This document shows positions 46,701 to 54,600 of a stretch of DNA of 64,000 nt, piece after piece. Position 1 is the stretch's first letter; every line of letters starts with the position of its first letter. The notes beneath the pieces were generated by a model, which made no database searches, was not told the DNA's origin, and worked only from the letters and a program-made list of their open reading frames with translations. Source of the stretch: Dendrobium chrysotoxum (taxonomy: Eukaryota; Streptophyta; Magnoliopsida; Asparagales; Orchidaceae); NCBI GenBank assembly GCA_019925795.1, contig CM034313.1, forward strand, positions 20,510,932-20,574,931. The letters run 5' to 3'. The position numbers and the translations under genes are program-made.

Positions 46701-46905
46701 TTGACTTGCCAGTGATATGTAACTATATACTAGCCTATCTACGCATGCAATGCAAGTGAAAATAGAAACATGGATCTCTTCGTCAAAATGTATGCATAAA
46801 GAGAGATTAACATAGCTAACATTTTATTTGCAGTGCACTATCTGACTATAGATTTCATGCTCTCAAAGGTATCTCCATTTGTTTTATTCAACCATATAAA
46901 CTTAC

Positions 46906-46953
<48 letters not shown>

Positions 46954-49900
46954 CCATATAAATTTATATGAAACAGTTTAAGATACCAACATAGGTTTGA
47001 TGTTATAAAGCCAAACCTGAGTAAAAATGAAAATTCTAAAAAAATATACAAAAAAAAAAAAGAAAAGCACTCCAATCCCTAAGATATTTTCCTTAAAAGA
47101 GATCTCTTCATCTCTTTTTCAACCTAATTTCTTTGAGGAAAGACACAGAGGGGGAGAGAGAGAGAGAGCGAGAGAGAGATGAGCACCAAACAAAAGGGAA
47201 GAAAAATTCTTTTAAAAACAAAATTAAGAATATTTACTGTAATCTTCAAGAATCAATTATAAAAGCAATTACTTCTGAAAATCACCCTTTCAAATGCAAA
47301 TTTAAACTCTCATTTTATGCAATGTTCTTGAGCGAGCCTCTTTGATTATCATGCAAGGTCGTAAGATGCACATTTTAAGTCTAACTCTACTCCTCAAAAG
47401 ATATAGAATCGACAAGATTTGAGCCTTGCTAATGATCGTGTTGAGAAAAAAACTAAACCATAATTTTAAAGTTAATTATTTGGAGCTTAAACTTTGATGA
47501 AATTTAAAAACCTAATTGTCAAAGTCAATAAACATTCAAGTGAAATTTACCTATAATAAGTAAACTCAAAATAAATGCACCATCTACAATTATATAACGA
47601 GGGTGATAAATTTAATAATAGCTTCAGCTAATAAAGAGCTAATGTTTTACCGAGCATATAATATTTTTCACTCTCAAATAACCTCTCGTCAGTAATGGTA
47701 TAGCATGTGTACTCTAATTGGTAGTTCTAAGACCAAATGATACTAGAAATAAATAGCTATGATAGAGTGATTTCGTCGGAATATAACATTATTAAAATAT
47801 GGTCATGTTCAAGGCTCAAAAGTTCCCAAATTGCTAAAAAAATACCTGACTAATAAATCTAGAGTACCGTTAATAGGGCACAAAGCCCTCTACTAGCTAA
47901 GGTCGATTTAAATGCCTTCTCTTAGACAAACATCCACCATAGGTCAATAAGGTTCTCTTAGACGAAGCAGCATATAGTTGCTGACAAAGATCATTTGATC
48001 AGGTTAGATCGACTATCTCTTTTAACTAAATAAACAGGGGATCATAACAATCCAAAATGGCAGTATGATGAGATCTTGAAGGGGTTCTTTATCATTCCCC
48101 TCACCATCTACTTTATGGTTAAACTGATAAATTTCTAACCTTAATTCAAATTTGTTGATACTATACACTAAGCATTTAGCTTATAACAACTAGCTTTAAT
48201 CAAAAGTTCTCTCTCATTATTAGGAGAGATAATTATCCATAGCGGTTTGCATCTACGAGAAATCTAGAATTAGATCATAAAATCCTCAAATCAATGAGTA
48301 GTGTTTTATTTGCAATTTAATCTACTTTTAAAATTTTGACTTAGAACACAAACACTCTCAGAAGATCTGGGGTGCAAATTTTCGAAGCTCACAATATATA
48401 ACTCTTTTTAAAATGATATTTAGTACGAGTAGAGTTTTTGCTTTACTAAAATTTTATAAAATCATAACTAAATTGGTGATATTGTGTTGATTTAAGTTTT
48501 TGGCAAGAAAAAAGTCTTTGATATATAAGTTGAACAAGGCAAGAGTAAGAATATTAAGATGGATGTTTGCAAAATTAGAAACAATAAATTAAGAAAAAAT
48601 CACATTAGATGAACTATTAGAATAACATCTATTAGCAAATTCAACAAAAGGTAGAAAATAAACTTTTAGATGACTAAATGAAAAAATTCTGGTTATTAGA
48701 ACGGTGAAGCCGTGAAGGGTTATACCTAAAGGTAAAATGACAAGAAGTTGTTTAAACGATTTAAGAATAATAGATTTAACACATCAGGTAACCCTCAGAA
48801 GTAATGAATACAAAAATAAGAATTCATAAAGCCAGCAAAATATGGTTCAAATACGATTAATGATGATGACGCAAGAAATGTCAGTGTTTTAAGAAAAATC
48901 CTAGTCAAATGATTTCAACAAATATAATGATTGTAGGTAACATACTTTATAAATCTATACAAAAAAACCATATGAACAAGTACATATAGTTCATTTTATA
49001 CCTCTTGCTTGAATTGTTTATTTCCGTGGGCTTCATTTGAATGAAGAACTTTTACAGCCGCAACTGTATGATGGAAGGTACCCTTGTACACCGAGCCAAT
49101 TGCTCCCATTCCAATCTTCAGAGTATCAGAGAATGATGAGGTTGCGGATTTTATATCTTCCCATGTATATTTTTTGAATGGTTCAATATTAGATGAAACT
49201 GCCTTTTCAAACCTCATATTCTCACAAGAAGTTTGAGCAACATTCTCCTCTGCATCTACTCGCAGTAAGATTTCCTTTAGGACAGACTCCATAACCTGAA
49301 CCTCTCTTTCAGCTTCTTCATGCCTTTTTGTTTCTTGCATGGTCAATTCTCTGCTTGCCTCTTTTGTGTGCTCCATTTCTTTGAGTTTAGCCTCCGTCTT
49401 CATGCGACGTGCATTTAACTTATTTAACTAACAAATTCAACAAACAGGAAACTTTTGAGATGTAAGTCGAGCAAATATATATCCAAAACAGTATGATGAT
49501 ACCATGTTCCTACTTGATCAGAAGTATCAATTGATTCATTCTGCACAACCTCAACCATGTCCTGAAGATGTCTCAGCTCAATTCTCAGCTTTTGAAGCTC
49601 CAAATTGATATCAATCTGCAAATAGAACCAATGTCAGAACAAATAATCAAAGCAACACATACTTTTCAAGTAATGGATTAATAGTTTTCAGGAAGATCAT
49701 ATAAATATCAATCAAAGAAGATTCATCAAGCTCTACACTAGGTTGATTTCAAGTACCTTGTCCACAGAGGTTGTCAAGTCAGCTGCAGTACCATCCACTA
49801 TTAAAGAATCTGCAGTAAAGGAGCTACTACAACCACCAATCACGTGACTACGAAACTGTTCTGAAAGGGTGGTAGAGGAACTCAAATTATTTTCAGCGCT

Positions 49901-50037
49901 GAAGAAAGATGAACTTCTGTTAAGGATAGCATCAAGACTACTCATACTGTCAAAACCACTGTTCATATTTGAAATAAACTGGTCACTCTGAAAAGGCAGA
50001 GAATGGACTTCAGGAATAAAGGGATTCATGGTAATAC
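34567..50037 (-). CDS. Plant U-box protein kinase (PUB/RLCK type), 5' part not found
   Basis: Five exons on the minus strand join in frame: 50037-49757, 49615-49514, 49427-49002, 46672-45920, 34749-34567 (1745 nt, about 580 residues, TAG stop at 34569-34567). Order: Ser-rich linker, coiled coil, protein kinase domain, U-box. Kinase motifs: GMGAIGSVYKG, AAVKVL (Lys), HRDLKPANILLD, DVG in place of DFG, GTICYIDPEY, SDIYALG. The U-box begins SHFICPILQ and continues EVMNDPYVASDGYTYDRKAI across the last intron. Plant members are E3 ubiquitin ligases with a kinase module, many starting with a universal stress protein domain; that domain is not visible here. All splice sites are GT-AG and every visible junction keeps phase 0. 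The last intron is 11.2 kb and full of retroelements. Splicing is predicted, not shown. Confidence 0.85.
34786..35125. repeat. Direct duplication of about 165 bp in the last intron
   Basis: Two copies, about 34797-34955 and 34963-35125, share ACATTTATGG, GCATTGGTATAAAAGGTTGA, GGAGCATGGATGGA, GACTTCATTTAAAAT and GCGCCAAAATAAT. The copies differ by small indels. No coding content. Adjacent to the U-box exon acceptor. Confidence 0.75.
35270..35660. repeat. Direct repeat, about 210-bp spacing
   Basis: 35275-35390 and 35490-35605 share ATAAGT, TTTAGTACACTTAT, CATGCTT, TTAAAGA, TTTAAAGG and CATGCATATTTT. Non-coding, inside the giant intron. Confidence 0.65.
35661..36398 (+). other. LTR-like promoter region, unassigned
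   Basis: 36270-36340 has the look of an LTR promoter: GGCTATTTATAGCCCCC as a TATA region, followed about 70 bp later by an A-rich run and GAACTTTGTTCTTAAGAGC. At about 36398 it abuts the truncated integrase of the Ty3 element. It may be an LTR fragment of another retroelement. Confidence 0.35.
36628..37860 (-). pseudogene. Ty3 reverse transcriptase and RNase H
   Basis: RT palm motifs LDLNSGYHQI and FFDDELVY are present; a stop at about 37585 (THxGHYEFLVMPFGL, x being TAG) and a break near 37260 split the reading frame. RNase H keeps its first Asp (METDASG) and the DQRSL motif. The usual fourth part, ending in LSRR before the integrase, is frameshifted. It would copy the element RNA; not functional. 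Confidence 0.82.
38116..38757 (-). pseudogene. Ty3 gag zinc knuckle and aspartic protease
   Basis: 38509-38757: CFRCDEKYALGHRC knuckle with an acidic tail. 38116-38496: VLIDSGATHNFIS with the catalytic Asp, and STDVILGMKWLQTLG, the flap/C-terminal strand. They are separated by a short stop-containing gap. These are the standard Ty3 neighbours upstream of RT. Confidence 0.78.
38931..39334 (+). repeat. Partial Ty3 LTR, first of a tandem series
   Basis: Matches the last about 400 bp of the LTR at 39674-41645 (AGTTCAATTGTAGGATTTAG, GGTCAGG, GTAGTTATTC, AATTCTTCCAAATTA) and ends ACGGCGCCAA before a primer-binding-like ATTAGTATCACAGC. Its 5' part is replaced by the minus-strand pol fragment. Confidence 0.7.
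39335..39673 (+). other. Short internal region between LTRs
   Basis: Starts with a primer-binding-like TTAGTATCACAGCATAG (compare TGGTATCAGAGC for initiator tRNA-Met) and ends with GACGATATTTTTCTACGATGG, the position of a polypurine tract, just before the next LTR. About 340 bp and non-coding, so a non-autonomous, internally deleted element. Confidence 0.6.
39674..41645 (+). repeat. Ty3 LTR, full-length (1972 bp)
   Basis: TGTAACAACTCAAAAC ... TTCTGGGCGCCACA. TGTAACA...CACA ends with an initiator-Met-like primer site after them fit the Tekay/Del group of Ty3 elements. Contains imperfect ACTGTT-ACTG and TACTGATT simple repeats at 40600-41200. Confidence 0.72.
41646..41976 (+). other. Second short internal region between LTRs
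   Basis: ATTAGTATCAGAGCATAG primer-binding-like site at about 41647, then about 300 bp of non-coding DNA matching 39335-39673, ending GACGATATTTTTCTAAGGTGG before the next LTR. Confidence 0.65.
41977..43607 (+). repeat. Ty3 LTR with internal deletion (1631 bp)
   Basis: Starts TGTAAAAACTCAAA, then jumps to CAGATCGAGGTAGGTGACTC, so about 350 bp present in the preceding LTR (about 39690-40040) are deleted. Ends TTTTGGGGCATCACA. Otherwise collinear with 39674-41645. Confidence 0.7.
43608..45291 (+). repeat. Ty3 LTR, 5'-truncated, last of the series
   Basis: Begins within LTR sequence (GAAGAAGAGAAGGTGAAGAGG, equivalent to about 39940) directly after the preceding LTR, with no internal region between. 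Ends TTCTGGGACATGACA. More diverged than the two middle copies. Confidence 0.65.
45300..45389 (-). mobile_element. CACTA transposon terminus
   Basis: On the minus strand, from 45389: CACTATTAGAAAATGAG, then GACGAAATTATTTCCGTCGC. A CACTA end with sub-terminal GACGGAA/TTCCGTC repeats is typical of plant CACTA (En/Spm) elements. Only one end is seen; the other side runs into the Ty3 LTR. No transposase. Confidence 0.5.
45920..46672 (-). CDS. U-box kinase exon d (kinase core and start of U-box)
   Basis: 753 nt, 251 codons; acceptor CTCCAG|CTT, donor CAG|GTTCGT. It begins LDILGRIRHPHLLLLIGACP and carries the C-lobe: CLVYEFMENGSLDDRL, HRDLKPANILLD, KIGDVGLSTLL, GTICYIDPEYQRTG and SDIYALGMVIMQLITGKPP. 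The last residues, PPSHFICPILQ, are the first strand of the U-box. Reading past the donor gives a hydrophobic tail and a stop at 45767, which would drop the U-box if the 11-kb intron were retained. Confidence 0.9.
46909..46953. repeat. (TA)n microsatellite
   Basis: About 22 TA units interrupted near the start by CATATATA. Short inverted flanks (AACCATATAAA on both sides) may reflect a local duplication. Confidence 0.9.
48530..48860 (+). pseudogene. Possible RTE LINE C-terminal relic
   Basis: The plus strand reads, with stops, VRILRWMFAKLET, then PKGKMTRSCLNDLRIIDLT and LRSNEYKNKN, which recalls the C-terminal tail of plant RTE ORFs (MRMLRWM, GRGRPKKTW, KDL). Much weaker than the RTE pieces at 60-64 kb. 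It sits in an intron. Confidence 0.35.
49002..49427 (-). CDS. U-box kinase exon c (coiled coil part 2 and kinase N-lobe)
   Basis: 426 nt, 142 codons; acceptor GTTAG|TTA, donor GAG|GTATAA. First a long charged helix (LNKLNARRMKTEAKLKEMEH, then RHEEAEREVQ), then KKYTWEDIKSATSSFSDTLK, the glycine loop GMGAIGSVYKG and the ATP-binding Lys in AAVKVLHS. It ends in GNKQFKQE, at the usual exon border of the family. Confidence 0.88.
49514..49615 (-). CDS. U-box kinase exon b (coiled coil, part 1)
   Basis: 102 nt, exactly 34 codons; acceptor TGCAG|ATT, donor CAA|GTAGGA. Encodes LELQKLRIELRHLQDMVEVV, which matches the conserved ELRKLRxELRxTxxMY-type start of the coiled coil in PUB kinases. Confidence 0.8.
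49757..50037 (-). CDS. U-box kinase exon a (Ser-rich linker)
   Basis: 281 nt; acceptor ACAG|GT, donor AAG|GTACTT. It starts with 2 nt finishing a codon, so an upstream exon must exist. Encodes a Ser-rich linker (SNMNSGFDSMSSLD, SSSFFSAENNLSSSTTL) of the kind found between the stress-protein domain and the coiled coil of these kinases. An ATG inside (MNPFIPEV) could serve as a start if the gene is shortened. Confidence 0.65.
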
Positions 50038-50047
50038 CTGTTTCCAT

Positions 50048-52737
50048 GAGAAATTAAAGAATGTTATTAAGTGGATTCATATCAAAATATTTACAAAACA
50101 GGTAGAAAATAATAAATGTTAGTCGTGCAAGGTTTCCAAATGAAGTACTTTCCTCTTAAAAAAAAAAAGTAGTTCTTTACAGATGCATGCAATGGCAGGT
50201 TTTGTGAAGCCCATGCAAAACACTTAGACAAGGCCGCCTTCTCCTGCTGCTTAAGTTAATAAACTTCAATGATCATGTATACGTAAAGCTTACACAAATT
50301 ACAAAGAATATCAATAGCCGTTTTAGAAAATGAATGAACAGAAAAGGTTTGAAACAATCCAACAAACCCGCTACCTTATCCTTGTATGCATGAACCCAAG
50401 TAAAATAATGTGGTACCCAAGCATAATGATTAGCTGAATGAAAGCTTGAGCCAGAAATTAAACAAGATATTTTGCCATAGATCATTATAACACTTGAGTT
50501 TAAGGAGCCACCACTCACTATTGTAGCTCCCACACCACTACAGATAGACATACAAATACACCATCAGATTGCTATATAAAGAGTCCTAAACCCTAATACC
50601 TCCATGTAATTATGGGATTTTTTATTGGATTGTTCTAAAGAAGATGTATGATGCAATAAGACATATGAAGCCCCTAGATTCTACTTTCTATGTCAAGTAT
50701 GCATGTTGGAGAAATTTTGTCATTCTCAACGGATTGCATATTTTGTTATCAAGTACGGCATAAGAAATATGATATTATCCCAAATGATAAAAATATCATT
50801 TTTTTATGGACTTAATAAAAAAATTTACAATTCTAAGAGATTCCCTCATTCAATAGTTGTTTGAATGGGGTTTATTTTATTCTAGGGTACGGATGCCCCA
50901 TAAAGATATACCCCTATGGTTAATTACATCTTAAGCATTTAGTACTTGAGAAAACTCTGATTAAACTAGTGATTTTCTTTCTTTTGAAAATCATCAAAAG
51001 AATAGCTAAAGGTTTCATTTTAAAATCCATGAAATTCTTATTTAAAGATTTTTTATATTTAGAAATTTCAAAGGAAGAGGGAGATCAACTTTGATTTGAG
51101 TTCTTCAAATGAGAGCCAAAGAGAGAAAGAGTATGAGTACTTGATTCTGAGGGGAAACTCAGAGGTACTCAAAACTATTCTATATTATGCTTTACATTTT
51201 AGAATCTAATTTTTGTTTAAATTGATCATTTTTATTTAGAATGTTGTGGCTTATATTCCGACAACACATGTTGGAGGAAATGTCCGGCAGGTAATGGCTT
51301 ATGAAGTAAATGAAGCCAACATCTGCCTCGGACCATAGAACTAAAGTGAGGACTACTTATGTGTAGAGCCTCGAAACTAAGTCTAACGGAATGCAATGGA
51401 CTAACAAATTATACCTCACAGGCATAGCCAGTTTGACCTCTGAATTTATTGCCCTACCTGAAAAAGGCTACAAACTAAACCCACCTAATCGCTTTTAAAA
51501 TCATAACATTCGATCTCAATGCTTATATAGAGTAGAGAGGTTAATTTTTATTTAGAGGATAGAGCTTATAACTTGGCTTTGAGACCAAGATGTTTGACCA
51601 TGTGATATATGCAGAATGTTGGCTCATAAATGCATATTTTTTAGTTATCTGATATTTAAGGCTTTTCTACATGTAACATATTGGGCTATGCATGATCAAT
51701 TTGAATTTTGAAAAACTTGGCTCCTTAAAGGGAGCCATGCAATTTTTCTTTTTATTTAAAAATCATAAAGCCTAGATTGATTTTAGATTGTTTAGTATTT
51801 TAATGGGTAGAAAAATTAGTTTTGTCCTAAGAGCCTACTGCATTAATATGTCTAGGTCACCCCCAAGCAAAAGCAAAGAAGAAACCTAAAAAAACATACA
51901 TTTTTTATAGCGCAATCAGGTAAAAGATCAACACATGCTTGCATATATAAATCAAACAAAAAAACATAAATTATAGTGTTCATATTATTATAACCAAATT
52001 TCGCAGCTGAGTTACCTGACATTATACAACCTAGTTAAATAGTTATTTACAGACTCTTACTTATGGGAGTCTTTAAGCTTCAACTTCAAGATAGATCTTA
52101 GGCTTCACCTTCAATAGGTACATCCTTTTTGATTCACCTCTCATTTGACCAAACCTCACAAGTTTAACATACAACTTAAATCTAATCAAATACATTTAGA
52201 AAATGAAAAGACTCAAAGCTGCAAAATAGAGGGTTAGAAAATAGTTTATATAAAAAATATGTCACATTCAAAATTTGCTTCGCACTTAAGTGTCAAGCAC
52301 CTGGTTCTACCCTATTGACCACATCTCTTGAGGAATTTAAGCAGCACCTGTCATGCAAGCATTTTTACTTATGATTTTTTGCGTATCCCTTTTGAACATG
52401 GCCACCTACAAGAAAAGCATTTATATATTTCTATGCTATCCACTTAAAGGCAAATGTCTACAATGCAGACAATCCAATATTCATCACACGACATCATCAA
52501 ACAAGTTCGCAGAAAAAGAAAAATCATAATCCTAGCATGCCTAAGAGGCTGTGCACCTAAGTGTGAGGCTTGTGGGACATACCACTATAAGAGATATTTG
52601 ATTTTATTTTGGAATGATGTTAACTCTCTATCTATGGGTGCTTTCTCTTCAAATTGTTCATGGCTTAAATGTTTTATTTGGCTTTTAAGTGTCTCATATT
52701 TAGGAGGGTTGTGAATAACCCGTAAAGCAACCACTAC
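50048..52737. other. No recognisable gene
   Basis: This stretch should hold the upstream exons of the kinase (stress-protein domain) if the gene is complete, but no such motif was seen on the minus strand. AT-rich, with a poly-A run near 50160. Short ORFs are unsupported. Confidence 0.5.
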
Positions 52738-53900
52738 AACAACTTTGGGGTTGGAGGAGAAGGAGAGGAAACCCATAGCTTTTGAGCTAGGGAGAGAAAT
52801 CTTTCGAGGCTTTGGAGCCCATAGAAGTGAGGGAAGATTTATAGTTTTGAGACTACCAATCAAGAAGAAGGTCTCCTTAAATTTGTGCATTCAAAGAGTG
52901 GGGGATACTTGCTTAGTTAGGATTAAGCTAATCAAAGATGAGTCACCAATTCAGTTTAACTAAATAGGTGAGGAAGATTTGCAAGCTTGGGGTTGTAAAT
53001 CAAGAGGAATTATCATTGAATTTTTATATTCAATGATGGATATTTAGTTTGCTAAACATAGGTAAAGAAAACAAAAGAGAATGATATTAAAATTTGGGTT
53101 ACAAATTAAAGATTCTTTGGACTTTTGGGTGTCCAAGGAAAAAGATACATTCACTTAACTTGGGTTAGGAGAATAAGTGAGAAATAAGATAAATATTCCT
53201 ATATTTGGTGTAGGTATATGAGTTATTTTTACCTAACAAGAGAATTTGTTGGATGTGAACTCTCCCATAACTTTGAGGTTAAGGGAAGAGAGATATCCTC
53301 TTAGCTTTGGAGCTAAGGAAAATGGAATAAAACTCATGGCTCTGAGGCTAAGGAATTAGAGAGTTTTTGAAGACTTTTGATGTCAAAGAAAGGATAAATG
53401 ACCCATAGTTTTGAAACTACAAGTCAAGAAGCATTCATTTCTCATTCACCTAACTTGGGTTAGGTTAAAGAGAGATTTCCTACAACTTTCTGAGTTGTAT
53501 AAGGGGAGAAGATGTATGCAATTTTGGGTTACAAATTTATGAATGCTCTTTGAACATTTGCCCTTCGAAGAGAAGATTTATACTCTCCCAATTTATGTTT
53601 AAGAAAGCAAGGGAAGATTTGAATGAATTACTACAATTTTTGTCTTATTGGAGATGATGAAGGAAACACATCTTAAAGGTTGTAACTCCAGAAATCCCTT
53701 GAATATTTGGTGTTCAAAGAGAGGAGGTTTATTCCTCCAACTTATGATGGAGGGATGGAAGAGAAGAAGTGCAACTTAGGAGTTGCAAATTCATGAATAT
53801 TCCTTGAACATTTGATATTCAAGGAGAGGTGTTCATTTGCCTAACATGTAGCTAAGCAAATGAAAGAGAAGAACTCAAGGCTTGGTCTTAAGTTCGAGTA
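52738..53900. repeat. Array of mini-hairpins with TTTGG-like loops
   Basis: About twenty short inverted repeats, each of different sequence, 4-10 bp arms and 4-8 base loops, occur every 40-70 bases. Examples: TAGCT-tttg-AGCTA at 52776-52789; TAGT-tttgag-ACTA at 52842-52855; ATCATTGAAT-ttttat-ATTCAATGAT at 53012-53037; TTGGAC-ttttgggt-GTCCAA at 53117-53136; TTAGCT-ttgg-AGCTAA at 53301-53316; TACAAC-tttctga-GTTGTA at 53481-53499. Purine-rich spacers (GGAAGAGAG, AAGGAGAGG) alternate with them. Non-coding. Confidence 0.75.
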
Positions 53901-54600
53901 TTTTACAACATGGCGTATTTAGGATTTTAGAGAAATCCATAATACAAGACATGAGGAGGATTGGTGGTACCTCCTAAAGTATGTTATGAGTCATACAATA
54001 AAATATTCGGAACCTTGAGGAGGCTCCAAATATCACACATGAAAGGGAGGTATAAATGATTGTTCGTTGATTTTATATATCAACAAACAAAGGATGAATT
54101 ATTTAGATTTTTTGTTCTAAGATCCAAAGACTCATACCATGATTTTATTTGGAACCTTTGAAGGTTTAAAATCATCATGCATGAGGAGGGGGAAAGGTTG
54201 CTTGTTAATTTTATCTCAAGAAACAAGATGAAATGAATCTAAAATTTTGATTCTAAGGTTGTAAGATTCCTGTAATAAAGTGTTAGGTGCGTTAGGGTGT
54301 TCCAAATCATTCATGCATAAGAGGGGAATTGATGGTTGTTTATTGATTCTATGTTTCCAATAAAAAACGGATGGAAGAACTTGGAATTTGGTTCCATATT
54401 CAAGAGTCTAAAGCATATATTTAGGATTTTAGGGAAATCCAAAATAACATGCACAATGAAGGGAGGATGGTTGTTTGTTGATTATGTCTCAACAAGCAAT
54501 GGATGGAATGAAACTAGAAATTTGATCCTAGGATCACAAGATTCATGCAATCTAACACTCGGAGTTTCCAGGAAACTCAATTATCATGCATGAAGAGGAT
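53901..54600. repeat. Degenerate tandem repeat, about 140 bp, four to five units
   Basis: Each unit has GGTTGTTTGTTGATT-(loop)-TCAACAA-CAA, then GGATGAA, then a TTTTGATTCTAAG-like block, TTCATGCAATA, GGAACCTTC-like and CATGCATGA. Units start near 54050, 54190, 54325 and 54465. The TTGTTCGTTGAT/TATCAACAAACAA stem at 54060-54090 is nearly perfect, so the hairpin theme continues from the upstream array. Confidence 0.65.

Larger units (their letters stand above)
46673..49001 (-). other. 2.3-kb intron within the kinase domain
   Basis: Lies between exons c and d. Contains a (TA)n run (about 46909-46953), a GA-rich microsatellite (about 47150-47180) and a possible RTE relic (48530-48860). No exon-like sequence inside. 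Confidence 0.75.

Noticed and set aside
50273..50551. Minus ORF of 92 codons considered as the stress-protein exon of the kinase
   Set aside because: No universal stress protein motif, no fitting splice phase to the 50037 exon, and the composition looks like random AT-rich DNA.
52585..52890. Minus ORF of 101 codons
   Set aside because: It spans the mini-hairpin array and has no family features; chance opening.
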